NCBI RefSeq assembly: GCF_002847345.1
Contig: NZ_LXFV01000013.1
Coordinates: forward strand, 124,001 to 188,000
DNA: 64,000 bases
Source: Pectobacterium peruviense
GTDB taxonomy: Bacteria; Pseudomonadota; Gammaproteobacteria; Enterobacterales; Enterobacteriaceae
Direction: 5' to 3'
Shown here one piece after another: positions 56,909 through 64,000 of this stretch. Numbering within the stretch: the first letter of the stretch is position 1; every line of letters starts with the position of its first letter. A model generated the notes under the pieces. The model searched no databases. It was not told the DNA's origin and worked only from the letters and a program-made list of their open reading frames with translations. The position numbers and the translations under genes were made by a program.

Positions 56909-58306
56909 TCAAAAGCCATTCTCGGCCGCCACGGTCGCGAACCATTCCCCGCTTTTCTTCACCGTGCGCGTCTGCGTCGCCAAATCCAGCTGTACAAAAC
57001 CATAGCGATTCTTGTAGGCATTCGACCACGACCAGTTATCGATAAACGTCCACATATGGTAGCCGAGGCAGTTGCTGCCTTCCGCGATGCCTTTGTGTAC
57101 CTGCTTCAGGTGTTCGCGGACAAAATCGATGCGGTAATCATCCTGAATCTGGCCGTTGGCATCGAAACGCTGTTCGTTCTCTACACCCATGCCATTTTCC
57201 GAAATGAAGCAGCGCGGATTACCGTAATTCACCCGCAGGTTAGTCAGAATGTCATAGACGCCCGGTTCGTAAATTTCCCAACCGCGATACGGATTCATTT
57301 TCCGTCCCGGCATCTCATAGCTGGAAAAGAACCATTCGGGCATAAACGGGCTATCGGGATTGACCAGACTGTCGCGACACTGAATACGGCGCGGCTGGTA
57401 ATAGTTAATGCCCAGCAGATCGACAACACCGTCGGCCAGCAGCGCACGATCGTCAGGCTGACAGTTCGGTAGCTGGCCGTATCGATGCAGCAAATCGACC
57501 AGTTCCTGCGGATATTCCCCCTTCAGGGCAGGATCGAGGAAACTGCGGTTAAACATCAGGTCGGCGATGTTGGCAGCGTTGACATCGGCCGGGTGTTGGG
57601 AGCGCGGATAAGAAGGCGTCAGGTTGAGGATGATGCCAATTTCCCCACCCTGAGACTGTTCACGATAGGCTTTCACCGCCAGCGCATGCGCCAGCATGGT
57701 GTGGTAGGCCACCGTCGCGGCTCGTTTGAAATCCACCACGTTTGGGTAGTGGAAATCATACAGATACCCGCCTTCCACTGGCACCACCGGCTCATTGAAC
57801 GTAAACCAGTGTTTTACCCTGTCGCCAAACAGACGGAAACAGGTCGCCGCATAACCCGCGTAGGCCACCACCACCGCCCGATTTTCCCAGCCGCCTAGCC
57901 GTTGCATCACCATCGGCATATCAAAATGGAACAGATTGATAAACGGCGTGATGCCCTGCGCCAGCATTTCATCAATGATCTGATTATAAAATGCGACCGC
58001 CTGCGGATTCGGTTCACCAACGCCATCGGGAATCAGCCGCGCCCAAGAGATCGACGTTCGGAACGTGTTGTGATTCAGCGTTTTCAGCAGCGCGATATCT
58101 TCACGCCAGTGTTGATAAAACGTGGAGGTGTCCGCTGGCCCAACCTGCTGATGAAAGCGGCCAGGCTGCGTGGCAAACCACTCATCCCACACGGTAGCGC
58201 TTTTACCATAGCTGAGGCTTTCGCCTTCCGTTTGCGGTGCCGAGCTGGCGCTACCCCACCAAAAATTCGCGGGAAAGCGAAAATCGTTCTGAAGATGATC
58301 GTGCAT
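56909..58306 (-). CDS. 6-phospho-beta-glucosidase-type GH1 enzyme
   Basis: 465-residue GH1 glycosidase. Acid/base Glu172 in FTFNEPV and nucleophile Glu370 in FISENGMG; the N-terminus FPANFWWGSASSAPQTEG is typical. GH1 partners of PTS permeases hydrolyse 6-phosphorylated beta-glucosides such as cellobiose-6P, salicin-6P or arbutin-6P. It is the last gene of an operon with PTS IIB and IIC genes, so a phosphorylated substrate is very likely. The aglycone is unknown. Confidence 0.92.
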   Translation of the reverse strand: MHDHLQNDFRFPANFWWGSASSAPQTEGESLSYGKSATVWDEWFATQPGRFHQQVGPADTSTFYQHWREDIALLKTLNHNTFRTSISWARLIPDGVGEPNPQAVAFYNQIIDEMLAQGITPFINLFHFDMPMVMQRLGGWENRAVVVAYAGYAATCFRLFGDRVKHWFTFNEPVVPVEGGYLYDFHYPNVVDFKRAATVAYHTMLAHALAVKAYREQSQGGEIGIILNLTPSYPRSQHPADVNAANIADLMFNRSFLDPALKGEYPQELVDLLHRYGQLPNCQPDDRALLADGVVDLLGINYYQPRRIQCRDSLVNPDSPFMPEWFFSSYEMPGRKMNPYRGWEIYEPGVYDILTNLRVNYGNPRCFISENGMGVENEQRFDANGQIQDDYRIDFVREHLKQVHKGIAEGSNCLGYHMWTFIDNWSWSNAYKNRYGFVQLDLATQTRTVKKSGEWFATVAAENGF

Positions 58307-58331
58307 ACGTTCCTCTCTGCTTCACTCGTGT

Positions 58332-59654
58332 TTATGCGCTGGCGCTGGCTTCGCCCGCTGCCTGCTGTTGTTTCTCCTGCTCCTGTTTCAGCAACGTACG
58401 CTCGTAGACTTTCAGGAACGGGTAGTACATCGCGGCCGACATCACCATGCAGAGCAGACACATGATCACCGGGCTGAAAGCCCAGTTCGCCGCCCATGAT
58501 GCACCAATCGGCGCTGGCGTCGTCCACGGCGTCAGGGAAACCACCTGCGCGATCCAGCCAAGTTTCGTCGCCGTATAGGCAATAACGGCATTGACCATCG
58601 GCACGCAAATAAACGGCAGGAACAGCAGCGGATTCATGATGATCGGGGCACCGAACAGAATCGGCTCGTTGATGTTGAAAAAGCTCGGCACGACGCCCAT
58701 GCGGCCAATCGTCCGCAGATGAACCGCGCGACTACGCAGCAATAAGAAGGCCAGCGGCAGTGTGGAACCGACCCCACCGATCAGCAGGTAGTGATCCCAG
58801 AAGCCCTGCAAATAAATATGCGGCAGCGGCGCGCCTGCCGAAAGCGCGGCCTGATTCAGCGCCAGATTGGTCATCCAGAACGGATTCATAATTCCAGTGA
58901 CGATCAGCGCGCCGTGAATCCCGGCAAACCACAGAATTTGGCAAATGAATACCGAAATCAGGATCGCGGGCAGCGAATCCGATGCAGAAATCAGCGGTGC
59001 CAGCAGGTGCATGATGGCTTCTGGGATAATCATGCCGGTCGCGGACTGGATGAACAGGTTAAACGGATGCAGTGTCGCGACGATCACCAACACCGGGATA
59101 AGAATCTCAAACGAACGCGCTACACCGGTCGGCACTTCTTTCGGCAGGCGAATCGTGATGTTGCGTTTCTTCAGCCAGGCATACACTTCACCCGCATAAA
59201 TTGCGGTCAGAATTGCGGTAAAAATCCCCTCACCGGAGAAGTACTGCGTGGAAATCTGCTTATCGTGATAAGGCGCGGCCACCAGCAAAAACGCCATCAG
59301 CGCCAGCAGGCCAGTCATGATCGGATCCAGCTTGTAATGCTTACCCAAGCTGGCACCAATCCCCACGGAGATAAAGAAGGTCATGACCCCCATACTGAGG
59401 TAGTACGGCAGCATCAGTTGTTCACGGTAGGCAACAGAGAAATCGAGCCACGCGCGGGCAAACCCCAACGTGGTATCCGGCGAGAACGGCGGGAAGATAA
59501 ACACCAGCATAAATGAACCGATGATCATGAAAGGCAGCGCGGCGATGAAACCATCACGAATCGCGATGATGTGGCGCTGTTGCCCTACCACACCTGCCAA
59601 CGGGGTAATCTTTTGCTCGATGATATCGACCATCGACTGATAGAGGCCACTCAT
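58332..59654 (-). CDS. PTS beta-glucoside/cellobiose-type permease IIC
   Basis: 440-residue EIIC of the lactose/chitobiose/cellobiose class with about 10 helices. MIGSFMLVFIFPPF near the start, GIHGALIVTGIMNPFW in the substrate region and FFNINEPILFGAPIIMNPLLF are family signatures. An Ala/Gln/Glu-rich tail follows the last helix. The start overlaps the IIB stop by 4 bases. Confidence 0.93.
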   Translation of the reverse strand: MSGLYQSMVDIIEQKITPLAGVVGQQRHIIAIRDGFIAALPFMIIGSFMLVFIFPPFSPDTTLGFARAWLDFSVAYREQLMLPYYLSMGVMTFFISVGIGASLGKHYKLDPIMTGLLALMAFLLVAAPYHDKQISTQYFSGEGIFTAILTAIYAGEVYAWLKKRNITIRLPKEVPTGVARSFEILIPVLVIVATLHPFNLFIQSATGMIIPEAIMHLLAPLISASDSLPAILISVFICQILWFAGIHGALIVTGIMNPFWMTNLALNQAALSAGAPLPHIYLQGFWDHYLLIGGVGSTLPLAFLLLRSRAVHLRTIGRMGVVPSFFNINEPILFGAPIIMNPLLFLPFICVPMVNAVIAYTATKLGWIAQVVSLTPWTTPAPIGASWAANWAFSPVIMCLLCMVMSAAMYYPFLKVYERTLLKQEQEKQQQAAGEASASA

Positions 59655-59974
59655 AGCGGTTGTCCTGATTTTTCGATCAGTGAAAATGCAAAATCCAGCA
59701 CGTTATCACCGCGCTGCATACCGTAATCCATCATGTCTATCGCTGCCACGGGCACGCCTTTTTCCTCAGCTTTTTCCTGGAATGACGCCAGCATATATTT
59801 CACCTGTGGCCCCAACAGCACAACGTCATACTTCCCGACTTGTTCGTCAAATTCATGGGCAGCATAGGCGGCAATCTCAACGTCCAGGCCACGTGCGCTG
59901 GCCGCCTCCTTCATCTTTCTCATTAAAAGGCTGGTAGACATCCCAGCGGAACAACAAAGCATGATCCTTTTCAT
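59651..59974 (-). CDS. PTS lactose/cellobiose-type IIB component
   Basis: 107-residue phosphocarrier. The phospho-acceptor Cys8 lies in LCCSAGMSTS. The start at 59974 has GGGGTG 6 bases upstream; an ATG eight codons earlier lacks one. First gene of the IIB-IIC-GH1 operon. No IIA gene is nearby, so the phosphate must come from a IIA encoded elsewhere. Confidence 0.92.
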   Translation of the reverse strand: MKRIMLCCSAGMSTSLLMRKMKEAASARGLDVEIAAYAAHEFDEQVGKYDVVLLGPQVKYMLASFQEKAEEKGVPVAAIDMMDYGMQRGDNVLDFAFSLIEKSGQPL

Positions 59975-60372
59975 TTTCAACACCCCGTCGTACGTCATGA
60001 ATAAAAAGCGTCGTGAATAAACACATCCATTGGAAACACGTTCATGGAAACATCATCATTGGAAACAAAACGGAAACCGTTTTCCATGAAAAAAATCCAG
60101 ATATGAGAATAGGTTCACGAAATGGTAGACATTGACGGAAACAATGTGAGGTAGGTCATGTAAAACGTATTTCAGAGGTGAATGACGGGTAAAACGCACT
60201 ATCGCCGCGCTTATTACGCTAAGTGTACTGATTTCAGGCATTTCTTCTTTTTGGCTATAAAAGCGACAAATTGAGATTTAAAAAGCCTTGCGCGCCCCTG
60301 CTATGTTTATCACCTGATGTTGAATTTTCTCGCTGCATTTTAATTTTTCGTTATAAGGGAGAGATCATAAAC
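59975..60372. promoter_or_regulatory. PTS operon and ssu divergent upstream region
   Basis: 398 bases between the divergent IIB and ssuA genes. The PTS side carries repeated GGAAAC units and the dyad at 60072-60085. The ssuA side is AT-rich and should contain a Cbl/CysB-type promoter, which cannot be pinpointed by eye. No ssuE gene is present, although E. coli has ssuE before ssuA. Confidence 0.45.
60072..60085 (-). promoter_or_regulatory. LacI-type operator-like dyad
   Basis: GGAAACCGTTTTCC, an imperfect palindrome centred on a CG step as in LacI-family operators. It lies about 100 bases upstream of the PTS IIB start. GGAAAC occurs five times between 60030 and 60145, one on each side forming part of TGGAAAC-CGTTC-like sites. 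The regulator is not in the window. Confidence 0.5.
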
Positions 60373-61395
60373 ATGCCATTAATGATGAAACGATCGGTCA
60401 AGGAAGGACGTGGGAAACGCACGCCGTTATGGAGGAACGTGACGGCACAGCTACGCCGAATCCCGACGATTCTGGCTGCCAGCGCGGTGCTGTTCATGTC
60501 CACCGCTTACGCGCAGGACAGCGTACCCACGCAGCTTCGCGTCGGTTATCAGAAAGGCTCGGTCAGTCTGGTGCTGGCAAAATCACACCAACTGCTGGAA
60601 AAGCAGTTCCCCAATACCAAAATCAGCTGGATTGAATTCCCCGCCGGCCCGCAGATGCTGGAAGCGCTGAATGTTGGCAGCATCGATCTGGGCGGCACTG
60701 GCGATATCCCCCCTATTTTTGCTCAGGCCGCTGGGGCAGATCTGCTGTATGTCGGCGTGGAGCCACCTAAACCACAGGCCGAAGTGATTCTGGTACGAGA
60801 AGACAGCCCGGTGAAAACTGTCGCCGACTTAAAAGGTCGCAAAGTTGCCTTCCAGAAAGGCTCCAGCGCACACAACACGCTGCTACGAGCGCTGCAACGC
60901 GACGGGCTGACATTCACCGATATCAAACCGACCTACCTGACCCCCGCGGACGCCCGCGCGGCATTCCAGCAAGGCAATGTCGATGCATGGGCAATCTGGG
61001 ATCCCTACTATTCCGCCGCGTTACTGGAAGGCGGCGTCCGCGTGCTGGTCGATAGCAGCGGGCTGGAGAAAACCGGTTCCTTCTATCTGGCGGGTCGCCC
61101 CTACGTCGAAGCGCACGGCACCTTTATTCGTCAGGTACTGGACGAACTAACCAAGGCCGATGCCTTAACGATCAGCGACCGGGCGCAAAGCGTCACGCTG
61201 TTGGCAAACGCGGTAGGATTGCCGGAAAAAGTGATTGAAACGGCGCTCGACCATCGTCCGCCGACCACCATAGAACCGCTGGATGCCGCCACGATAAAGG
61301 CACAGCAATCCACAGCCGACCTGTTTTATGAAAACCGTCTGGTGCCGGTGAAGGTCAATATCGCGGAGCGCGTCTGGCATCCCCAAACGCCTTAG
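60373..61395 (+). CDS. ssuA: Aliphatic sulfonate-binding protein SsuA
   Basis: 340-residue periplasmic binding protein for alkanesulfonates. The start at 60373 has AAGGGAGAG upstream; the longer frame to 60271 is unlikely. An unusually long basic N-terminus (about 30 residues) precedes the signal helix [15 protein letters not shown]. Family motifs are [38 protein letters not shown] and [17 protein letters not shown]. It heads ssuADCB for use of organosulfonates when sulfate is scarce. Confidence 0.92.
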   Translation: MPLMMKRSVKEGRGKRTPLWRNVTAQLRRIPTILAASAVLFMSTAYAQDSVPTQLRVGYQKGSVSLVLAKSHQLLEKQFPNTKISWIEFPAGPQMLEALNVGSIDLGGTGDIPPIFAQAAGADLLYVGVEPPKPQAEVILVREDSPVKTVADLKGRKVAFQKGSSAHNTLLRALQRDGLTFTDIKPTYLTPADARAAFQQGNVDAWAIWDPYYSAALLEGGVRVLVDSSGLEKTGSFYLAGRPYVEAHGTFIRQVLDELTKADALTISDRAQSVTLLANAVGLPEKVIETALDHRPPTTIEPLDAATIKAQQSTADLFYENRLVPVKVNIAERVWHPQTP

Positions 61396-61453
61396 CCCGC
61401 TAACCACACACATTTTGTTTACCCCAAACAAGACTGTTCAAGGAGTTAATACC

Positions 61454-62596
61454 ATGAGTCTTAACGTATTCTGGTTTCTGCCCACCCACGGAGACGGTCG
61501 CTATCTGGGTAGCACCGAGGGCGCACGTCATGTTGACTACAGCTATCTGCAACAGGTGGCGCAAGCCGCCGAACGACAAGGATTTGGCGGCGTGCTGCTG
61601 CCGACTGGCCGCTCCTGCGAAGATTCCTGGCTGGTCGCGGCCTCGCTGATTCCGGTAACGCAGCGGCTAAAATTTCTCGTTGCTCTGCGCCCCGGTGTGA
61701 TTTCCCCCACTATCGCCGCACGTCAGGCCGCCACGCTGGACAGGCTGTCTAACGGTCGGGCTCTGTTCAATCTGGTGACCGGCGGTGACCCGGAAGAACT
61801 GGCCGCCGAAGGGCTGTTCCTCAGCCATGAAGAGCGCTACGAAGCCTCAGCGGAATTCACCCATATCTGGCGCAGGCTGCTGGAAGGTGAAACCGTTGAT
61901 TTCGCCGGTAAACATATTCAAGTAAAAGACGCCAAACTGCTTTATCCACCCGTTCAGCAGCCACGCCCACCGCTCTATTTTGGCGGTTCATCTGAGGCGG
62001 CGCAGGATCTGGCAGCAGAACAGGTCGATCTCTACCTGACATGGGGTGAACCACCTGAGCAGGTTAAAGAAAAGCTGGCGGAAGTCCGCGCTAAAGCGGC
62101 AGCGCAGGGGCGTGAGGTCCGCTTCGGTATTCGCCTGCACGTCATCGTGCGGGAAACCACCGAAGAAGCCTGGGAGGCTGCCGATCGATTGATTTCCCAT
62201 CTGGATGAAAAAACTATCGCCGATGCACAGGCGGCGCTGGCACGTTTCGATTCTGTCGGACAACAGCGGATGGCTGCTCTGCACGGCGGCAAAAAGGACA
62301 AGCTGGAGATTAGCCCGAACCTGTGGGCAGGCATCGGTCTGGTACGCGGCGGTGCAGGTACGGCACTGGTTGGCGATGGCCCGACGGTTGCCGAACGCAT
62401 TAAGGAATACGCCGATCTCGGGATTGATACCTTTATCCTGTCTGGCTATCCGCATCTGGAAGAGGCCTACCGCGTGGGTGAACTGCTGTTCCCGCACCTC
62501 GATCTGGCGCAACAGCCCACGCCGCTGCATGCCGTGAGTAATGCGGGAGAAGTAGTGGCAAACCGCTATGTGCCGCGCAAAGTCTCGCAAAGCTGA
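61454..62596 (+). CDS. ssuD: FMNH2-dependent alkanesulfonate monooxygenase SsuD
   Basis: 380 residues (E. coli 381), TIM-barrel luciferase-like enzyme that splits C1-C14 alkanesulfonates to aldehyde and sulfite using FMNH2 from an NAD(P)H:FMN reductase. The start [15 protein letters not shown] has AGGAG upstream. Key segments are [20 protein letters not shown] and [14 protein letters not shown]. The reductase gene ssuE is absent from the window, so it must be supplied in trans. Confidence 0.96.
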   Translation: MSLNVFWFLPTHGDGRYLGSTEGARHVDYSYLQQVAQAAERQGFGGVLLPTGRSCEDSWLVAASLIPVTQRLKFLVALRPGVISPTIAARQAATLDRLSNGRALFNLVTGGDPEELAAEGLFLSHEERYEASAEFTHIWRRLLEGETVDFAGKHIQVKDAKLLYPPVQQPRPPLYFGGSSEAAQDLAAEQVDLYLTWGEPPEQVKEKLAEVRAKAAAQGREVRFGIRLHVIVRETTEEAWEAADRLISHLDEKTIADAQAALARFDSVGQQRMAALHGGKKDKLEISPNLWAGIGLVRGGAGTALVGDGPTVAERIKEYADLGIDTFILSGYPHLEEAYRVGELLFPHLDLAQQPTPLHAVSNAGEVVANRYVPRKVSQS

Positions 62597-62607
62597 GGAA
62601 CCCGATC

Positions 62608-63402
62608 ATGGCAAGAACGCTCTCTTCACTGGCACAGCGGTTGGCACCTTTTCTGCTCCCCATCACGCTGCTCGTCGCGTGGCAGATCTCCGTCGAGTTC
62701 GGCTGGCTATCCAACCGGATTCTGCCTGCGCCCAGTTCGGTGATTACCGCAGGGTGGTCGCTCATCTATAGCGGCGAGCTTTGGCAGCATCTGGCTATCA
62801 GCGGCTGGCGCGCGCTGATCGGGTTTGCTATCGGCGGCAGTATCGGATTGGTGCTCGGCTTTATTACCGGGCTGTCGCGCTGGGGAGAACGCTTGCTAGA
62901 CAGTTCAGTACAGATGATTCGTAACGTTCCTCATCTGGCACTGATTCCGCTGGTGATTCTGTGGTTTGGCATTGATGAGGCGGCCAAAATCTTTCTGGTC
63001 GCGCTGGGTACGCTGTTCCCAGTTTATCTCAACACCTATCACGGTATTAAAAACATCGATCGCGGCCTGCTGGAAATGGCACGCAGTTACGGGCTGTCCG
63101 GCATTAGCCTGTTCTATCAGGTGGTGCTGCCCGGCGCGCTGCCGTCCATCATGGTCGGTATCCGTTTTGCGTTGGGCTTTATGTGGCTGACGCTGATCGT
63201 CGCGGAAACCATTTCTGCCAACTCCGGCATCGGCTACCTCGCCATGAACGCCCGCGAGTTCCTGCAAACGGACGTGGTGGTAGTTGCCATCATCCTTTAC
63301 GCCCTGCTCGGCAAGCTGGCTGATGTCAGCGCTCAGGGGCTGGAGCGCATTTGGCTGCGCTGGAATCCGGCTTATCAAACCTCATCGGGGGACGCATCAT
63401 GA
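62608..63402 (+). CDS. ssuC: Alkanesulfonate ABC permease SsuC
   Basis: 264-residue permease with about six helices, as E. coli SsuC (263). It contains [20 protein letters not shown] and the coupling motif [20 protein letters not shown]. It overlaps ssuB by 4 bases. Confidence 0.95.
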   Translation: MARTLSSLAQRLAPFLLPITLLVAWQISVEFGWLSNRILPAPSSVITAGWSLIYSGELWQHLAISGWRALIGFAIGGSIGLVLGFITGLSRWGERLLDSSVQMIRNVPHLALIPLVILWFGIDEAAKIFLVALGTLFPVYLNTYHGIKNIDRGLLEMARSYGLSGISLFYQVVLPGALPSIMVGIRFALGFMWLTLIVAETISANSGIGYLAMNAREFLQTDVVVVAIILYALLGKLADVSAQGLERIWLRWNPAYQTSSGDAS

Positions 63403-64000
63403 CCGCTTTTACCGATTCTATAACGCACGCGCATTCGCCGTCGCCACTCACCAAAGGGACGCCGTTGGCGCTGGATGCCATCACCAAGCACTACGGCCAC
63501 CGCACCGTACTGAATGACGTGCAGTTACGCATTCCTTCTGGGCAGTTTGTCGCCATCGTCGGCCGCAGCGGCTGCGGCAAAAGCACCCTGCTACGCCTGC
63601 TCGCGGGGCTGGAAGCCGCCAGCAGCGGTGAACTACTGACCGGCACTGCACCGCTCAGCAGCGCGAAAGACGACACGCGGCTGATGTTTCAGGAAGCACG
63701 ACTGCTGCCGTGGAAAAAGGTGATCGATAATGTCGGGCTGGGGCTGCGTGGCAACTGGCGTGAGAAAGCGCAGGATGCGCTGACCTCTGTCGGGCTGGCG
63801 GATCGCGCTAACGACTGGCCAGCGGCGCTGTCCGGTGGTCAGAAACAGCGCGTTGCGCTGGCACGTGCGCTCATTCACCATCCACGCCTGCTGCTATTGG
63901 ATGAACCGCTGGGGGCGCTGGATGCCTTGACCCGCATCGAGATGCAAAGCCTGATCGAAAATATCTGGCTCCAGCACGGCTTTACCGTACTGCTGGTCAC
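63399..64000 (+). CDS. ssuB: Alkanesulfonate ABC ATPase SsuB (3' end outside window)
   Basis: The first 200 codons of the ATPase are visible; E. coli SsuB has 255 residues. It starts at an ATG in an ATGA overlap with the ssuC stop. Walker [18 protein letters not shown]-loop [20 protein letters not shown], signature [15 protein letters not shown], Walker [13 protein letters not shown]. The GALD loop matches taurine/sulfonate ATPases. The final H-loop lies beyond the window. Confidence 0.95.
   Translation, partial: MTAFTDSITHAHSPSPLTKGTPLALDAITKHYGHRTVLNDVQLRIPSGQFVAIVGRSGCGKSTLLRLLAGLEAASSGELLTGTAPLSSAKDDTRLMFQEARLLPWKKVIDNVGLGLRGNWREKAQDALTSVGLADRANDWPAALSGGQKQRVALARALIHHPRLLLLDEPLGALDALTRIEMQSLIENIWLQHGFTVLLV

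Noticed and set aside
58791-59516. 241-codon plus-strand open frame
   Set aside because: Antisense to the PTS IIC gene; Arg/Gln/His-rich and without family features.
60030-60145. CRISPR-like array from repeated GGAAAC
   Set aside because: Units are only six bases long with irregular spacing; better explained as operator half-sites.
61988-62590. 200-codon minus-strand open frame
   Set aside because: Antisense to ssuD; a shadow frame.

Overview
The window looks like chromosome from a soft-rot enterobacterium, most likely Pectobacterium. The reasons are the E. coli-like gene block yidE-ibpB-ibpA-yidQ-yidR, a full-length ERIC repeat, a cellulose synthase operon, an E. coli-type L-galactonate cluster, a dipeptide permease operon, and an orphan hcp-vgrG-Rhs island with AT-rich tips. 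The genus is inferred from gene content recognised by eye; no database search was run.

Layout. 1-9.4 kb: bcsA (5' end outside the window), bcsB, bcsZ and bcsC, a compact cellulose synthesis and export operon. 9.4-14.6 kb: an AraC-type regulator, an APH-fold small-molecule kinase, an ethanolamine-type permease and a class-III PLP enzyme. Together these look like an import, phosphorylate and eliminate pathway for an amino alcohol. 14.7-16.5 kb: periplasmic gamma-glutamyltranspeptidase. 16.8-21.9 kb: lgoT and lgoR diverging from lgoD and a local tagaturonate reductase, for L-galactonate use. 21.9-25.9 kb: an EamA-type exporter, a periplasmic DUF4432 aldose-epimerase-like protein and avtA.

26-36.1 kb is the accessory island. 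A good sigma-54 promoter, preceded by three GCAA/TTGC dyads, leads into hcp, vgrG, an Eag chaperone (DUF1795), a 1464-residue PAAR-Rhs effector and its presumed immunity gene. Downstream is a stack of older effector tips: a decayed reading frame, a displaced Rhs tip with an HNH-type nuclease domain and its own immunity candidate, and two reversed remnants of SymE-like genes next to related terminators.

36.2-42 kb: the dppABCDF operon on the minus strand. 43-51 kb: a secreted hypothetical protein, an ERIC repeat, a 2-hydroxycarboxylate (citrate/malate) symporter, an HxlR regulator beside a truncated flavodoxin gene, a MoaF-like secreted protein, and a DcuS/DcuR two-component system downstream of a DASS dicarboxylate transporter. 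51.4-56.3 kb: the conserved yid/ibp block with a sigma-32 promoter and a probable ROSE RNA thermometer. 56.4-60 kb: a BhsA-like stress protein and a beta-glucoside PTS/phospho-glucosidase operon. 60.3-64 kb: ssuA-ssuD-ssuC-ssuB for alkanesulfonate use, with ssuB cut by the window end.

Metabolically the region suits a plant-associated life: cellulose matrix, plant sugar acids, organic acids, beta-glucosides, peptides and organosulfur, plus contact-dependent competition. No tRNA, rRNA, insertion sequence or CRISPR array was recognised.
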